A stretch of 13,559 nt of DNA from Betaproteobacteria bacterium (GTDB taxonomy: Bacteria > Pseudomonadota > Gammaproteobacteria > Burkholderiales > Burkholderiaceae_E): assembly GCA_016868095.1 (NCBI GenBank), contig VGHV01000030.1:1-13559 (forward strand), written 5' to 3'. Below the pieces are notes generated by a model. The model did no database searches. It was not told the origin of the DNA and was given only the letters and a program-made list of their open reading frames with translations. Of the stretch, positions 6,713 to 13,559 are shown one piece after another. How positions within the stretch are numbered: the first letter of the stretch is position 1; each line of letters opens with the position of its first letter. Position numbers and translations under genes: made by a program.

Positions 6713-7510
6713 ATGGAACATATTCTGCCCCCACTTCCCTACGCAATGGATGCACTTGCCCCCCACATCTCAAAAGAAACCCTTGAGTTTCACTACGGCA
6801 AGCATCACCAGACTTACGTCACCAATCTCAATAATCTGGTCAAAGGCACTGAGTTTGAGCAGGCAAGCCTTGAAGAGATCGTAAAAAAATCTTCAGGCGG
6901 CATTTTCAATAATGCGGCTCAAGTCTGGAATCATACTTTTTTTCTGCCCCCACTTCCCTACGCAATGGATGCACTTGCCCCCCACATCTCAAAAGAAACC
7001 CTTGAGTTTCACTACGGCAAGCATCACCAGACTTACGTCACCAATCTCAATAATCTGATCAAAGGCACTGAGTTTGAGCAGGCAAGCCTTGAAGAGATCG
7101 TAAAAAAATCTTCAGGCGGCATTTTCAATAATGCGGCTCAAGTCTGGAATCATACTTTTTATTGGAATGGTCTGAAACCACAAGGTGGCGGTGAGCCCGG
7201 CGGCGCCTTAGCTGCTGCTATCAACCAAAAATGGGGAAGCTTTGCTGCGTTTAAGGAAGCCTTTACCAAAAGCGCGATCGGTAACTTTGGCTCGTCGTGG
7301 ACTTGGCTAGTCAAAAAGGCAGACGGCAGCCTTGATATTGTGAATACCAGCAATGCCGCCACACCGATCACCCAGGGCGATACAGCATTGTTGACCTGCG
7401 ATCTCTGGGAGCATGCTTACTACATCGATCATCGTAACCGTCGCCCGGACTATCTCAACGGTTTCTGGGCACTGGTGAACTGGGAATTCGCCGAAAAGAA
7501 CTTCGCCTAA
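6713..7510 (+). CDS. sodB: Iron superoxide dismutase with an internal 73-residue duplication
   Basis: Cytoplasmic enzyme that converts superoxide to hydrogen peroxide and oxygen. As written it has 265 residues; without the in-frame repeat it has 192, the usual SodB length. In that normal numbering the metal ligands are H27 ([10 protein letters not shown]), H74 (WNHTFYW), D157 and H161 ([10 protein letters not shown]), and Q70 in NNAAQ is the Fe-type glutamine. The N-terminal helical-hairpin region, with H27 and H74, occurs twice: residues about 5-77 and 78-150. The two copies differ only at V43/I116. The first copy ends in HTFF instead of HTFYW. A real doubled N-terminal domain would leave two sets of N-terminal ligands for one C-terminal set and probably disturb folding. 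Assembly error is therefore likely. The gene stands alone, followed by a terminator. Confidence 0.93.
   Translation: MEHILPPLPYAMDALAPHISKETLEFHYGKHHQTYVTNLNNLVKGTEFEQASLEEIVKKSSGGIFNNAAQVWNHTFFLPPLPYAMDALAPHISKETLEFHYGKHHQTYVTNLNNLIKGTEFEQASLEEIVKKSSGGIFNNAAQVWNHTFYWNGLKPQGGGEPGGALAAAINQKWGSFAAFKEAFTKSAIGNFGSSWTWLVKKADGSLDIVNTSNAATPITQGDTALLTCDLWEHAYYIDHRNRRPDYLNGFWALVNWEFAEKNFA
6723..7160 (+). repeat. Direct tandem duplication, 2 x 219 bp, inside sodB
   Basis: Copy 1 is 6723-6941 and copy 2 is 6942-7160, exactly abutting, with no microhomology. The only difference is 6839/7058 (G/A), which changes Val to Ile. The length is 73 codons, so the frame is kept. Confidence 0.98.
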
Positions 7511-7516
7511 TCCCTC

Positions 7517-7547
7517 AAGGGGCAAGCCACAAAGCCTGCCCCTTTTT
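7517..7547 (+). terminator. Intrinsic terminator after sodB
   Basis: Arms 7517-7524 (aaggggca) and 7537-7544 (tgcccctt) pair perfectly over 8 bp, with a 12-base loop and a run of five T ending at 7547. It begins seven bases after the sodB stop and separates it from the next gene. Confidence 0.85.
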
Positions 7548-7593
7548 CACGTTTTGCTTTTTGTTTCAACTTAGTCATTTTGCCTTGCTCTTT

Positions 7594-9651
7594 ATGCTCC
7601 CTTATGCACTCACGATTTTCCTATCAGCCTTTTTGCTCTTTCTAGTCCAACCGCTCATCGCCAAGCAAATTTTGCCTTGGTTCGGTGGTTCGGCTTCGGT
7701 TTGGAACACTTGCATGCTGTTTTTCCAAACCTTGCTTTTAGCGGGCTATGCCTATGCCGATCGGAGTGTTCAACGTTTAAACGCCAAACGGCAGGTCATC
7801 TTGCATGCCGTATTGCTCGTGCTCTCGCTGCTATGCCTTCCCATCATTGCAAGTGAGTCTTGGAAGCCACAGGGCGATGAAGACCCAATCATCCGGATTC
7901 TGGGTTTACTCGTTGCAACCATCGGTCTACCTTATGCCCTGCTTTCAACCACGACCCCGCTGATTCAAGCCTGGTATTGGCGAAGCTTCAAACAGGCTGT
8001 CCCTTATCGCCTTTTTGCTTTGTCCAATGCTGCATCTTTAGCGGCTTTGCTCGGCTACCCCACACTGATTGAGCCCTTTTTTGGTGGCAGGCAAACAGCC
8101 CTGGTCTGGTCCGTCGGCTATGCCATCTTTGCACTGCTATGCATTTGGGTAGGCTGGAAATCGATCAGTGCACCCGCAAGTCTTAGCGCAATAGATGAGG
8201 GAAGATCCCTAGCGCCGCAATCGCATGAAGATGAGTCAGCCACTGGCAAAGAACAAAGCGGATCTACACAGGCACCGCCGCTGTCGGCACGCTTGGCTTG
8301 GATTGTCCTCTCGGCCCTGGGCTCTGCGGTTCTACTTGCAGTGACGAACCATCTCACGCAAAACATTTCCTCCGTACCCTTTTTGTGGGTGCTTCCGCTT
8401 GCGCTATACCTAGTTACCTTCATCATTTGTTTTGATCGCCCGGCCTGGTATCACCGCGGCTTTTGGGGTGTTGCAGCTGCCACCAGCCTGCCGATGATGG
8501 TTTATTTCGCAGACTCTTTGGCACTGTTTCAGGTCTCAGGACTGTATGCCGCAGGGCTTTTCGCCGTTTGCATGTTTTGCCACGGTGAACTCGCCTCACT
8601 CAAACCTCACCCCAGCCAGCTCACGCGCTTTTATTTGGCCATGTCGCTTGGCGGTGCTTTAGGTGCACTTTCAATTGCTATCGGCGCCCCACTGTTGCTA
8701 TCGGGTTATTACGAGCTGCACATCACCCTTGCCGTGATTGCCATCGTGCTGCTGTGGCGAAGCTTCGAGTCGACATGGATTTGGCGTCTTTCAAGCGCTG
8801 GCCTTGTCGCTGCTGTCTTGTTTTTGGTTCACGACGAACTGGAAGAATATCGTTTGGGCATTCGCGAAATGGAGCGCAATTTTTACGGCGTTGTTCGCAC
8901 CCGTGATTACCCCTCAGAGCCTGGCTTTCGCTATATGTTGCACGGTGCCATTAACCACGGCGGGCAACTTCAAGGCGAACCCTTTGAGATGATGCCTGCG
9001 ACTTATTACAGCCCAAACAGCGGCTACGGCAGACTTTTTCAAGCCATGCCTGAAGGACCCAAACGGGTAGGTTTGATCGGCTTGGGAGCGGGCGCACTTG
9101 CCGCCTACGCCCAATCTGGCGATCAATGGGTAATTTATGAAATCAACCCCGCAGTCGTCGATTTGGCCAAGAAAGAGTTCAGTTTCTTGGGTCGTATGAA
9201 GGCCCCCTATGAAATTGTCCTTGGTGACGGCAGACTCGCGCTTGAACGAGAGGCACCCCGGCAATACGACGTCTTGGCAGTCGATGCCTTTTCAGGTGAT
9301 TCGATTCCCATTCACTTGGTTACCAAGGAGGCCATGGCGGCTTATGTCAAGCACCTGGCGCCAGGCGGCGTGATTGTGTTTCAAGCAACAAACCGATTTG
9401 TTGATTTACCGCCGGTCGCAAAACGCCTGGCTGATGCTTTTGGCCTTGAAGCAGTGTTAGTGGAGGATAGCCCACAGTTCTCCACAGGACCAGAACGTTG
9501 GTATTTGCATACCGATCAAATCATCATGACGAAAAATAAGGATCTCTTAAAACATCCTGCCTTTAAAGAAGCCAAGCCCATAAGCCTGCGTCCTGATGTT
9601 GGCGTTTTTACCGACGACCACTCGAACTTATTAAGGATTCTGAAGCATTAG
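7594..9651 (+). CDS. Membrane-anchored spermidine-synthase-like protein (fused MFS/spermidine synthase type)
   Basis: Large protein (685 residues from ATG 7594) with an N-terminal multi-helix membrane region and a cytoplasmic-type Rossmann methyltransferase/spermidine-synthase domain. The start MLPYALTIFLSAFLLFLVQ and LPWFGGSASVWNTCMLFFQ are typical of this family. Roughly ten hydrophobic segments run to about residue 415, interrupted near 205-235 by a polar loop. The nucleotide-binding motif GLGAGA is at about 496-501, an acidic residue at E516 (YEINPAVV), GDGR at about 544-547, and the DAFSGDSIP motif at about 564-572. The frame extends to TTG 7561, but neither start has a good ribosome site and 7594 matches the family. 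Neither polyamine synthesis nor any other activity is established by the sequence. Its 3' end overlaps the convergent MATE gene by 44 bases. Confidence 0.87.
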   Translation: MLPYALTIFLSAFLLFLVQPLIAKQILPWFGGSASVWNTCMLFFQTLLLAGYAYADRSVQRLNAKRQVILHAVLLVLSLLCLPIIASESWKPQGDEDPIIRILGLLVATIGLPYALLSTTTPLIQAWYWRSFKQAVPYRLFALSNAASLAALLGYPTLIEPFFGGRQTALVWSVGYAIFALLCIWVGWKSISAPASLSAIDEGRSLAPQSHEDESATGKEQSGSTQAPPLSARLAWIVLSALGSAVLLAVTNHLTQNISSVPFLWVLPLALYLVTFIICFDRPAWYHRGFWGVAAATSLPMMVYFADSLALFQVSGLYAAGLFAVCMFCHGELASLKPHPSQLTRFYLAMSLGGALGALSIAIGAPLLLSGYYELHITLAVIAIVLLWRSFESTWIWRLSSAGLVAAVLFLVHDELEEYRLGIREMERNFYGVVRTRDYPSEPGFRYMLHGAINHGGQLQGEPFEMMPATYYSPNSGYGRLFQAMPEGPKRVGLIGLGAGALAAYAQSGDQWVIYEINPAVVDLAKKEFSFLGRMKAPYEIVLGDGRLALEREAPRQYDVLAVDAFSGDSIPIHLVTKEAMAAYVKHLAPGGVIVFQATNRFVDLPPVAKRLADAFGLEAVLVEDSPQFSTGPERWYLHTDQIIMTKNKDLLKHPAFKEAKPISLRPDVGVFTDDHSNLLRILKH

Positions 9652-10942
9652 CTTGCGACCAAACCCCTGGTCGCACTGATAAGGCGACGATTAATCCATA
9701 CACGGTGATTGCACAGGCCACCGACACATAGTAAGCGCTTGCCCCAAGTTCGCTTTGAACCGCTAAAAATGCGCCGAGACCGACCGCAATCCCGATCCTG
9801 AAAAACCCGGCTAGCATCGGTCCGCGCATGCGGCCTGCACCCTGCGAAGCAAAGTACAGTGTCATACCCAGCGCAAAAGCTGGTAGGGCCCAGCCAAGAT
9901 AGGAGAGCGCGTGAGCTGCCTGTTCACGAACCTCCGAGTCCTTGGTGAAAAACGAGGCGAGGAGCTCAGGCGCTAAAGCCACCCAAAGGCCAAAGGGCAA
10001 AGTCACCAAAAAGGCCATCGCCGCCCCCGTCCAGGCTATGCGCCTTGCTTCAGGCCACTGGCCTGCACCCACTGCATGCCCCACAAGCGCTGTCAGAGCG
10101 GCCCCGACGCCAAACGATACAGGGACCATCAAAAACTCCACTCTTGCAGCAATGCCATAGGCAGCCACATAGGCAGTACCGTAGGCCGCCAAGCGTGCGT
10201 TGACCAGGAATGTGGTGAGGTTGGCAATCAGGGCAAGCGCACAGGCCATCAAACCCACTGATAGAATTTTTTTGAACAATGCAGTTTGTGTGGCTACGCT
10301 TAGATCGGGTACAAATCCTGCCTGACCTGTGCGCACTTTCTCCCACATCAACCATGCAGCAACAGAAAAGACCAAGGCCTGCGCCAAACCAATACCGGCA
10401 AGACCAAGCTCAAACACCAACGCGCACAGCGGCATGAGGAGGCACAGCACAAGCCATGCAATCACCATCAGTCGTCCCACAATGCGGTGCTGCCCGCCTC
10501 CCCGCAAAACGGCCGATAAGGTATTGACGAGCCAGGCGGGCACTGCGGCAAGACCAAATGCAGCCAGCGGATAAAAACGATGCGCATGGGCAATCTCGTC
10601 GCCAGCGAGCAGGCCAAAAAGCCAAGGCAAGAGAAAACTTAATGGAATGGCAAATAAAAGCCCCGCAATTAGCGCGATCCATAAGGCATGTTTCACCAGT
10701 GCGCACGCCTGGTCATGGTCATTTGCACCCAGCGCTCGCGCAATCGCTGAAGAAACGCCACCACCCATAGCACCGGCTGAGGTTTGTTGCAGCAAAAGTA
10801 CAAAAGGTAGAGCAATCGACCAAGCTGCAAGTGCATCGGTACCTAGCCTTGCAGCGACAAGCGTCTCAGCAAATTGGGTTAGGACTTGCGCTGCTGAAAC
10901 AGCCGCTGACGGTGCAGCAAGCGCAAGAATCCTGGCGATCAC
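9608..10942 (-). CDS. MATE family efflux transporter
   Basis: Inner-membrane antiporter of the multidrug and toxic compound extrusion family, expected to export cationic or other small molecules using a proton or sodium gradient. The 444-residue product is almost entirely hydrophobic, with about twelve membrane segments in two halves. The first half contains FAETLVAARLGTDALAAWSIALP and GGGVSSAIARALGA, and the second half echoes it with VPVSFGVGAALTALVGHAVGAG, the usual internal symmetry. Length is normal. The start is GTG at 10940-10942, overlapping the TGA of the tautomerase gene as GTGA, which implies coupled translation; no strong ribosome site is visible. The hydrophilic tail (about 15 residues) reads into the 3' end of the convergent gene. 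Substrate unknown. Confidence 0.92.
   Translation of the reverse strand: MIARILALAAPSAAVSAAQVLTQFAETLVAARLGTDALAAWSIALPFVLLLQQTSAGAMGGGVSSAIARALGANDHDQACALVKHALWIALIAGLLFAIPLSFLLPWLFGLLAGDEIAHAHRFYPLAAFGLAAVPAWLVNTLSAVLRGGGQHRIVGRLMVIAWLVLCLLMPLCALVFELGLAGIGLAQALVFSVAAWLMWEKVRTGQAGFVPDLSVATQTALFKKILSVGLMACALALIANLTTFLVNARLAAYGTAYVAAYGIAARVEFLMVPVSFGVGAALTALVGHAVGAGQWPEARRIAWTGAAMAFLVTLPFGLWVALAPELLASFFTKDSEVREQAAHALSYLGWALPAFALGMTLYFASQGAGRMRGPMLAGFFRIGIAVGLGAFLAVQSELGASAYYVSVACAITVYGLIVALSVRPGVWSQANASESLISSSGRR
9654..9675. terminator. Perfect stem-loop at the convergent gene junction
   Basis: Arms 9654-9661 (tgcgacca) and 9668-9675 (tggtcgca) pair perfectly over 8 bp with a six-base loop, two bases after the stop of the membrane spermidine-synthase-like gene. 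It lies inside the last codons of the MATE gene on the other strand. Position suggests a shared transcription end or an mRNA 3'-protecting structure. No T-tract follows on either strand, so intrinsic termination is uncertain. Confidence 0.45.
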
Positions 10943-11130
10943 GAAGGATTATCGCTGTGCAGGCGTCCCGCTGTTGCCCAGTCAGAGCGTTTGATATCTT
11001 CAAAGATCACATCGACTGAATCGGGTGAGCACTTCAAGGTCTCACTGGCCACCTTGGTGACCTGTTCGGCAAAAGCGCGCTTTTGCTCAAGGCTTCGTCC
11101 TTCAAAAAGACTGACATGGATCAATGGCAT
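10939..11130 (-). CDS. 4-oxalocrotonate tautomerase family protein
   Basis: Small enzyme-like protein of 63 codons. The initiator Met is followed by Pro, which after Met removal is the catalytic Pro1 of this superfamily. Counting from that Pro, R11 (FEGRS) matches the 4-OT substrate-binding arginine, but position 39 is Asp (SVDVIFED) and position 50 is Trp, where classical 4-OT has Arg39 and Phe50. So it is a family member, probably not a true 4-oxalocrotonate tautomerase. It contains the SDWATAGRL segment. A GGAG site (complement of 11140-11143) lies nine bases before the start. The stop overlaps the GTG start of the MATE gene, so the two form a small operon. It is divergent from the VOC-ThDP gene, suggesting, but not proving, a common pathway. 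Confidence 0.88.
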   Translation of the reverse strand: MPLIHVSLFEGRSLEQKRAFAEQVTKVASETLKCSPDSVDVIFEDIKRSDWATAGRLHSDNPS

Positions 11131-11158
11131 ATGGGTTCACTCCAGAATCGTCAAAAAA

Positions 11159-11179
11159 GCAAAATTTGCCTCAGCAAAT
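11159..11179. promoter_or_regulatory. Overlapping dyads in the divergent intergenic region
   Basis: The 132-base region 11131-11262 separates the divergent tautomerase and VOC-ThDP genes. It holds two overlapping dyads sharing one arm: 11159-11169 (gcaaa-a-tttgc) and 11164-11179 (atttgc, four bases, gcaaat). Such clustered dyads suit a regulator operator for both directions. No convincing -35/-10 pair was found, so this is a weak call. Confidence 0.3.
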
Positions 11180-11252
11180 GAAACCATAGCTCAAGGTCTT
11201 TAAGGCTACCATCAGGTTGTCGCGCTGCTTGCAGCATTCCAGGAAATGCGTT

Positions 11253-11257
11253 GAGGA
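11253..11257 (+). promoter_or_regulatory. Ribosome binding site GAGGA for the VOC-ThDP gene
   Basis: GAGGA lies five bases before ATG 11263 and supports that start, which also yields the VOC-type N-terminus MEFDHAVVVV. Confidence 0.65.
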
Positions 11258-11262
11258 CAGTT

Positions 11263-13559
11263 ATGGAATTCGATCACGCCGTTGTCGTTGTACATGATCA
11301 AATGGATCAGGCCGTTGAACGCTTTCGAGCCATGGGATTTTTTGTCACCGAACGTGGACACCATAGCCTGGGCACCATCAACCATCTGATCATCCTTGAT
11401 AACAGCTACATCGAATTGCTCGGCTATTTGCCAGAAAATCGTGACAAACGCCCCGAAGTTCGTGATGCCCCGGCAGGCTTAAACGCTTGGGTCTGGCGCA
11501 GTCACAACGCATCGGAGACCTACCAGCAATGTATCGCGCGGGGCGCTCCGGTAAGCAAGCCGGACCGATTTTCTCGTCCGGTACGGGTCGGTGATCTAAA
11601 CGATGAAGCGGTGTTTCAAACCGTTCGCGTAGCGCCCGAGCACTCGCAAGCAGGGCGTTATTATTTCTGTCAGCATCAAAAGCCCCATCTGGTTTGGCAC
11701 AAGCCATGGATGCAACATCCCAATCAGGCTTGCGAGATCACGGCAGCTTATGCAAAGGTTGCAGACTTGGATCGCGAGCAAAAGCTGCTGCAACAGTTAG
11801 TGGGCGATGCTCGTGTTTGGCCAGCGAGTTTGGTGATCGAGGCCGATCCTGAGCTCGAGCAAGGCGGCTATATGCACCAGCTAAACATCGCCTGCCGCGA
11901 TCTGATTGCCTTGCGAACCTGCTTGCTCCAACAATCGGTCCCTCATGTGTGGGCCAATGATCGCATCCGCATCGATGCAAGCCATGCGATGGGTTTGTGC
12001 CTGGAATTTCACGAGGTGATAAGCGACACCAAGGTTTTGCACTCGGCATCAGCCAGGTCCGGAGTTGACGCAGCAGCATCAAGTGCAAAGGCCTATGCCA
12101 ACGATGGCGCCGAGGCCTTTATCCGTATGCTGCAAGCCCATGGGGTCAAGACTATTTTTGGCGTTTGTGGCGACACAAGCCTTCCCTATTACGATGCGCT
12201 TTACCGACTCGATCATGGCATGGTCCATGTGCTTGCCCGCGATGAACGCAGCGCCGCCTACATGGCCGATGCTTATGCCCGAGTCAGTGGACGGGTCGGT
12301 GTGTGCGAGGGTCCAAGCGGTGGCGGTGCAACTTATCTTGCACCCGGACTGGTTGAAGCAAACGAGTCGTCGGTACCTGTTCTAGCATTTAGTTCAGATG
12401 TCCCCGTCTCAAGCAGGGGGCGTTATCCCCTGACCGAGCTGCGTCAGGAGGCTTTATACGCACCCCTGACCAAATGGAATGGAAGCATTGACCTGGCCTC
12501 AAAAATCGGCGACCAGGTTCGTAGCGCCTTTCGAGCCATTTGCACGGGTAGGCCAGGCTCAGCGCACCTTTGCCTGCCCTATGATGTACTCAAGGCAACG
12601 CATGATGGCGAGGGACTTTGGGCTCAAGCCGAACACAGCAGCGCACCCGCTTGGCGCTGCGCTCCCGCGCTTGAGGCGACCAGGCGGGCCGCCACTAAAC
12701 TTATAGCAGCCAAGCAAGTGGTCATCATTTGTGGCGGCGGTGTGATCAGTTCGGGGGCTTGCGAGGCATTAAGCAAACTCGCGCATCAACTCGATGCACC
12801 AGTCTGCACAACAGTCAGCGGCAAAGGATGTATATCAGATAACGATCCGCTTTCTGTAGGCGTTGTTGGATCAAACGGTGGTGTGCTGGCAACACGCGAG
12901 ATCGTCGCAGCCGCTGACCTGGTTTTTTTCATCGCCTGCAGAACAGGGTCGACAACAACCGAGCATTGGCGGTTTCCACAACTTGGCACTGAGATCATCC
13001 ATCTTGATGTCGACCCTGCGGTGATTTCAAGCAGCTATCCAACGAGCATTGCACTGGTTGGCGATGCCAAGCTGGGGCTTGAGGCCCTGATGGAAGCCGT
13101 GCAAGAGCAGCGCCAAAAAACCATGACAGAGCAGCGCCAGAAAGCCACGTCAGAACAGCGCCACACCGAGCACCTTGAAGGAAGTGGTCTTGCCATGGTC
13201 GCAAAAGCCCGCGCAAGTAAGTGGAAAGCTTTTGAAGCGCTTGCTCAAAGCGAAGAGCTTCCTATTCGGCCCGAGCGCATCATCGATCAATTGCGTCAAG
13301 CCCTACCCGATGATGCGATTGTTTGCGCCGATCCCGGAACGCCCTGCCCCTACGTCGCCGCCTATTTCAAGTTACCCAAGGCCGGTCGATATTTTGTAAC
13401 CAATCGAGCCCATGGTGCACTTGGCTATGCACTGCCTGCTGCAATCGGTGCATGGTATGCCAAGCCTCAGCAGCGATGCGTCGCCTTGATGGGTGATGGC
13501 AGTTTTGGCTTTGTTGCGGGCGAACTCGAAACCGTCGCTCGATGCGGGGCGCCGATTTT
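11263..13559 (+). CDS. Fusion of glyoxalase-like VOC domain with thiamine-diphosphate-dependent enzyme (3' end cut by window)
   Basis: One frame without a stop for 765 codons. Residues 1 to about 262 form a Glyoxalase_3-like VOC region: FDHAVV at 3-8, HHSLGTINHLI at 33-43, YIELLG at 49-54, CQHQKPHLVW at 136-145. A low-complexity Ala/Ser linker (about 263-279) leads into an acetolactate-synthase/benzoylformate-decarboxylase-type enzyme. Its Pyr domain (from GAEAFIRML at 282) has the catalytic glutamate E328 in the RDERSAAYMADAYAR segment. The central domain spans about 470-605 (VVIICGGGV). A repeat-bearing linker follows at 615-640, then the PP domain with GDG at 744-746. The NN half of the ThDP motif and roughly 100 more residues lie beyond the window. 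The reaction probably involves cleavage or decarboxylation of a 2-oxo acid or acyloin chemistry. The substrate is unknown. Confidence 0.88.
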   Translation, partial: MEFDHAVVVVHDQMDQAVERFRAMGFFVTERGHHSLGTINHLIILDNSYIELLGYLPENRDKRPEVRDAPAGLNAWVWRSHNASETYQQCIARGAPVSKPDRFSRPVRVGDLNDEAVFQTVRVAPEHSQAGRYYFCQHQKPHLVWHKPWMQHPNQACEITAAYAKVADLDREQKLLQQLVGDARVWPASLVIEADPELEQGGYMHQLNIACRDLIALRTCLLQQSVPHVWANDRIRIDASHAMGLCLEFHEVISDTKVLHSASARSGVDAAASSAKAYANDGAEAFIRMLQAHGVKTIFGVCGDTSLPYYDALYRLDHGMVHVLARDERSAAYMADAYARVSGRVGVCEGPSGGGATYLAPGLVEANESSVPVLAFSSDVPVSSRGRYPLTELRQEALYAPLTKWNGSIDLASKIGDQVRSAFRAICTGRPGSAHLCLPYDVLKATHDGEGLWAQAEHSSAPAWRCAPALEATRRAATKLIAAKQVVIICGGGVISSGACEALSKLAHQLDAPVCTTVSGKGCISDNDPLSVGVVGSNGGVLATREIVAAADLVFFIACRTGSTTTEHWRFPQLGTEIIHLDVDPAVISSSYPTSIALVGDAKLGLEALMEAVQEQRQKTMTEQRQKATSEQRHTEHLEGSGLAMVAKARASKWKAFEALAQSEELPIRPERIIDQLRQALPDDAIVCADPGTPCPYVAAYFKLPKAGRYFVTNRAHGALGYALPAAIGAWYAKPQQRCVALMGDGSFGFVAGELETVARCGAPI
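13105..13167 (+). repeat. Short in-frame tandem repeat, 24-bp unit, 2.6 copies
   Basis: Units start at 13105, 13129 and 13153 and encode EQRQKTMT, EQRQKATS and EQRHT. The repeat lies in the linker between the central and PP domains of the ThDP enzyme. It is charged, Gln/Arg-rich and probably helical. Copies differ at several bases, so it is not a recent or artefactual duplication. Confidence 0.85.

Noticed and set aside
1951..7160. Mobile element or CRISPR origin for the repeats
   Set aside because: Each repeat is only two nearly or exactly abutting copies of local coding sequence, without inverted ends, spacers or transposase.
7561..7593. TTG start for the membrane spermidine-synthase-like protein
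   Set aside because: It is a rare start with no ribosome site and lies just after a terminator; the ATG at 7594 matches the family N-terminus.
10050..10355. Overlapping open frames on both strands inside the MATE gene and similar ones elsewhere
   Set aside because: They lie entirely within well-supported genes, lack family motifs and ribosome sites, and reflect codon bias of the opposite strand.
11131..11262. Sigma-70 promoter in the divergent region
   Set aside because: I found no -35/-10 pair with acceptable match and spacing, so none is called.

Overview
The window looks like a betaproteobacterial chromosome segment, probably Burkholderiales. This rests mainly on the Fe-type superoxide dismutase (hallmark motifs, 192 residues once an internal repeat is discounted), on dense, overlapping gene packing, and on a GC content that looks mid-50s by eye. 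I could not run a database search, so the placement is an inference.

Layout. Positions 66-6650 carry one plus-strand transport operon of the peptide/nickel ABC family: a periplasmic solute-binding protein, a hairpin, a broken first permease gene, a second permease, two ATPases and a hydantoin/Asp/Glu-type racemase. The pieces are tightly spaced or overlapping (ATGA overlap at 3721; 20-nt overlap at 5922). The racemase suggests uptake of a chiral amino-acid-like or hydantoin-like compound followed by epimerisation. Positions 6713-7510 carry sodB, closed by a clear intrinsic terminator. Positions 7594-9651 carry a membrane protein with a C-terminal spermidine-synthase-like domain. It converges on a minus-strand pair, a 4-oxalocrotonate-tautomerase family protein followed by a MATE transporter (GTGA overlap). 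From 11263 to the window end runs one uninterrupted frame that joins a glyoxalase-like VOC domain to a thiamine-diphosphate enzyme; it is cut off by the window edge. No gene-free stretch exceeds about 135 bases.

Two things stand out. First, the left half holds three direct tandem duplications with no spacer or a 3-nt one (118, 110 and 219 bp), each with one to three base differences between copies. One frameshifts the permease, one doubles the ATPase gene boundary, and one inserts 73 residues in frame into SodB. Removing one copy restores a normal gene or boundary in each case, and the differences look like allelic variation, so strain-mixture assembly error is my leading explanation, with true tandem duplication as the alternative. 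Second, the VOC-ThDP fusion has no obvious internal start, carries an 8-residue repeat in an interdomain linker, and is divergently transcribed from the tautomerase. I do not know a characterised enzyme with this architecture.
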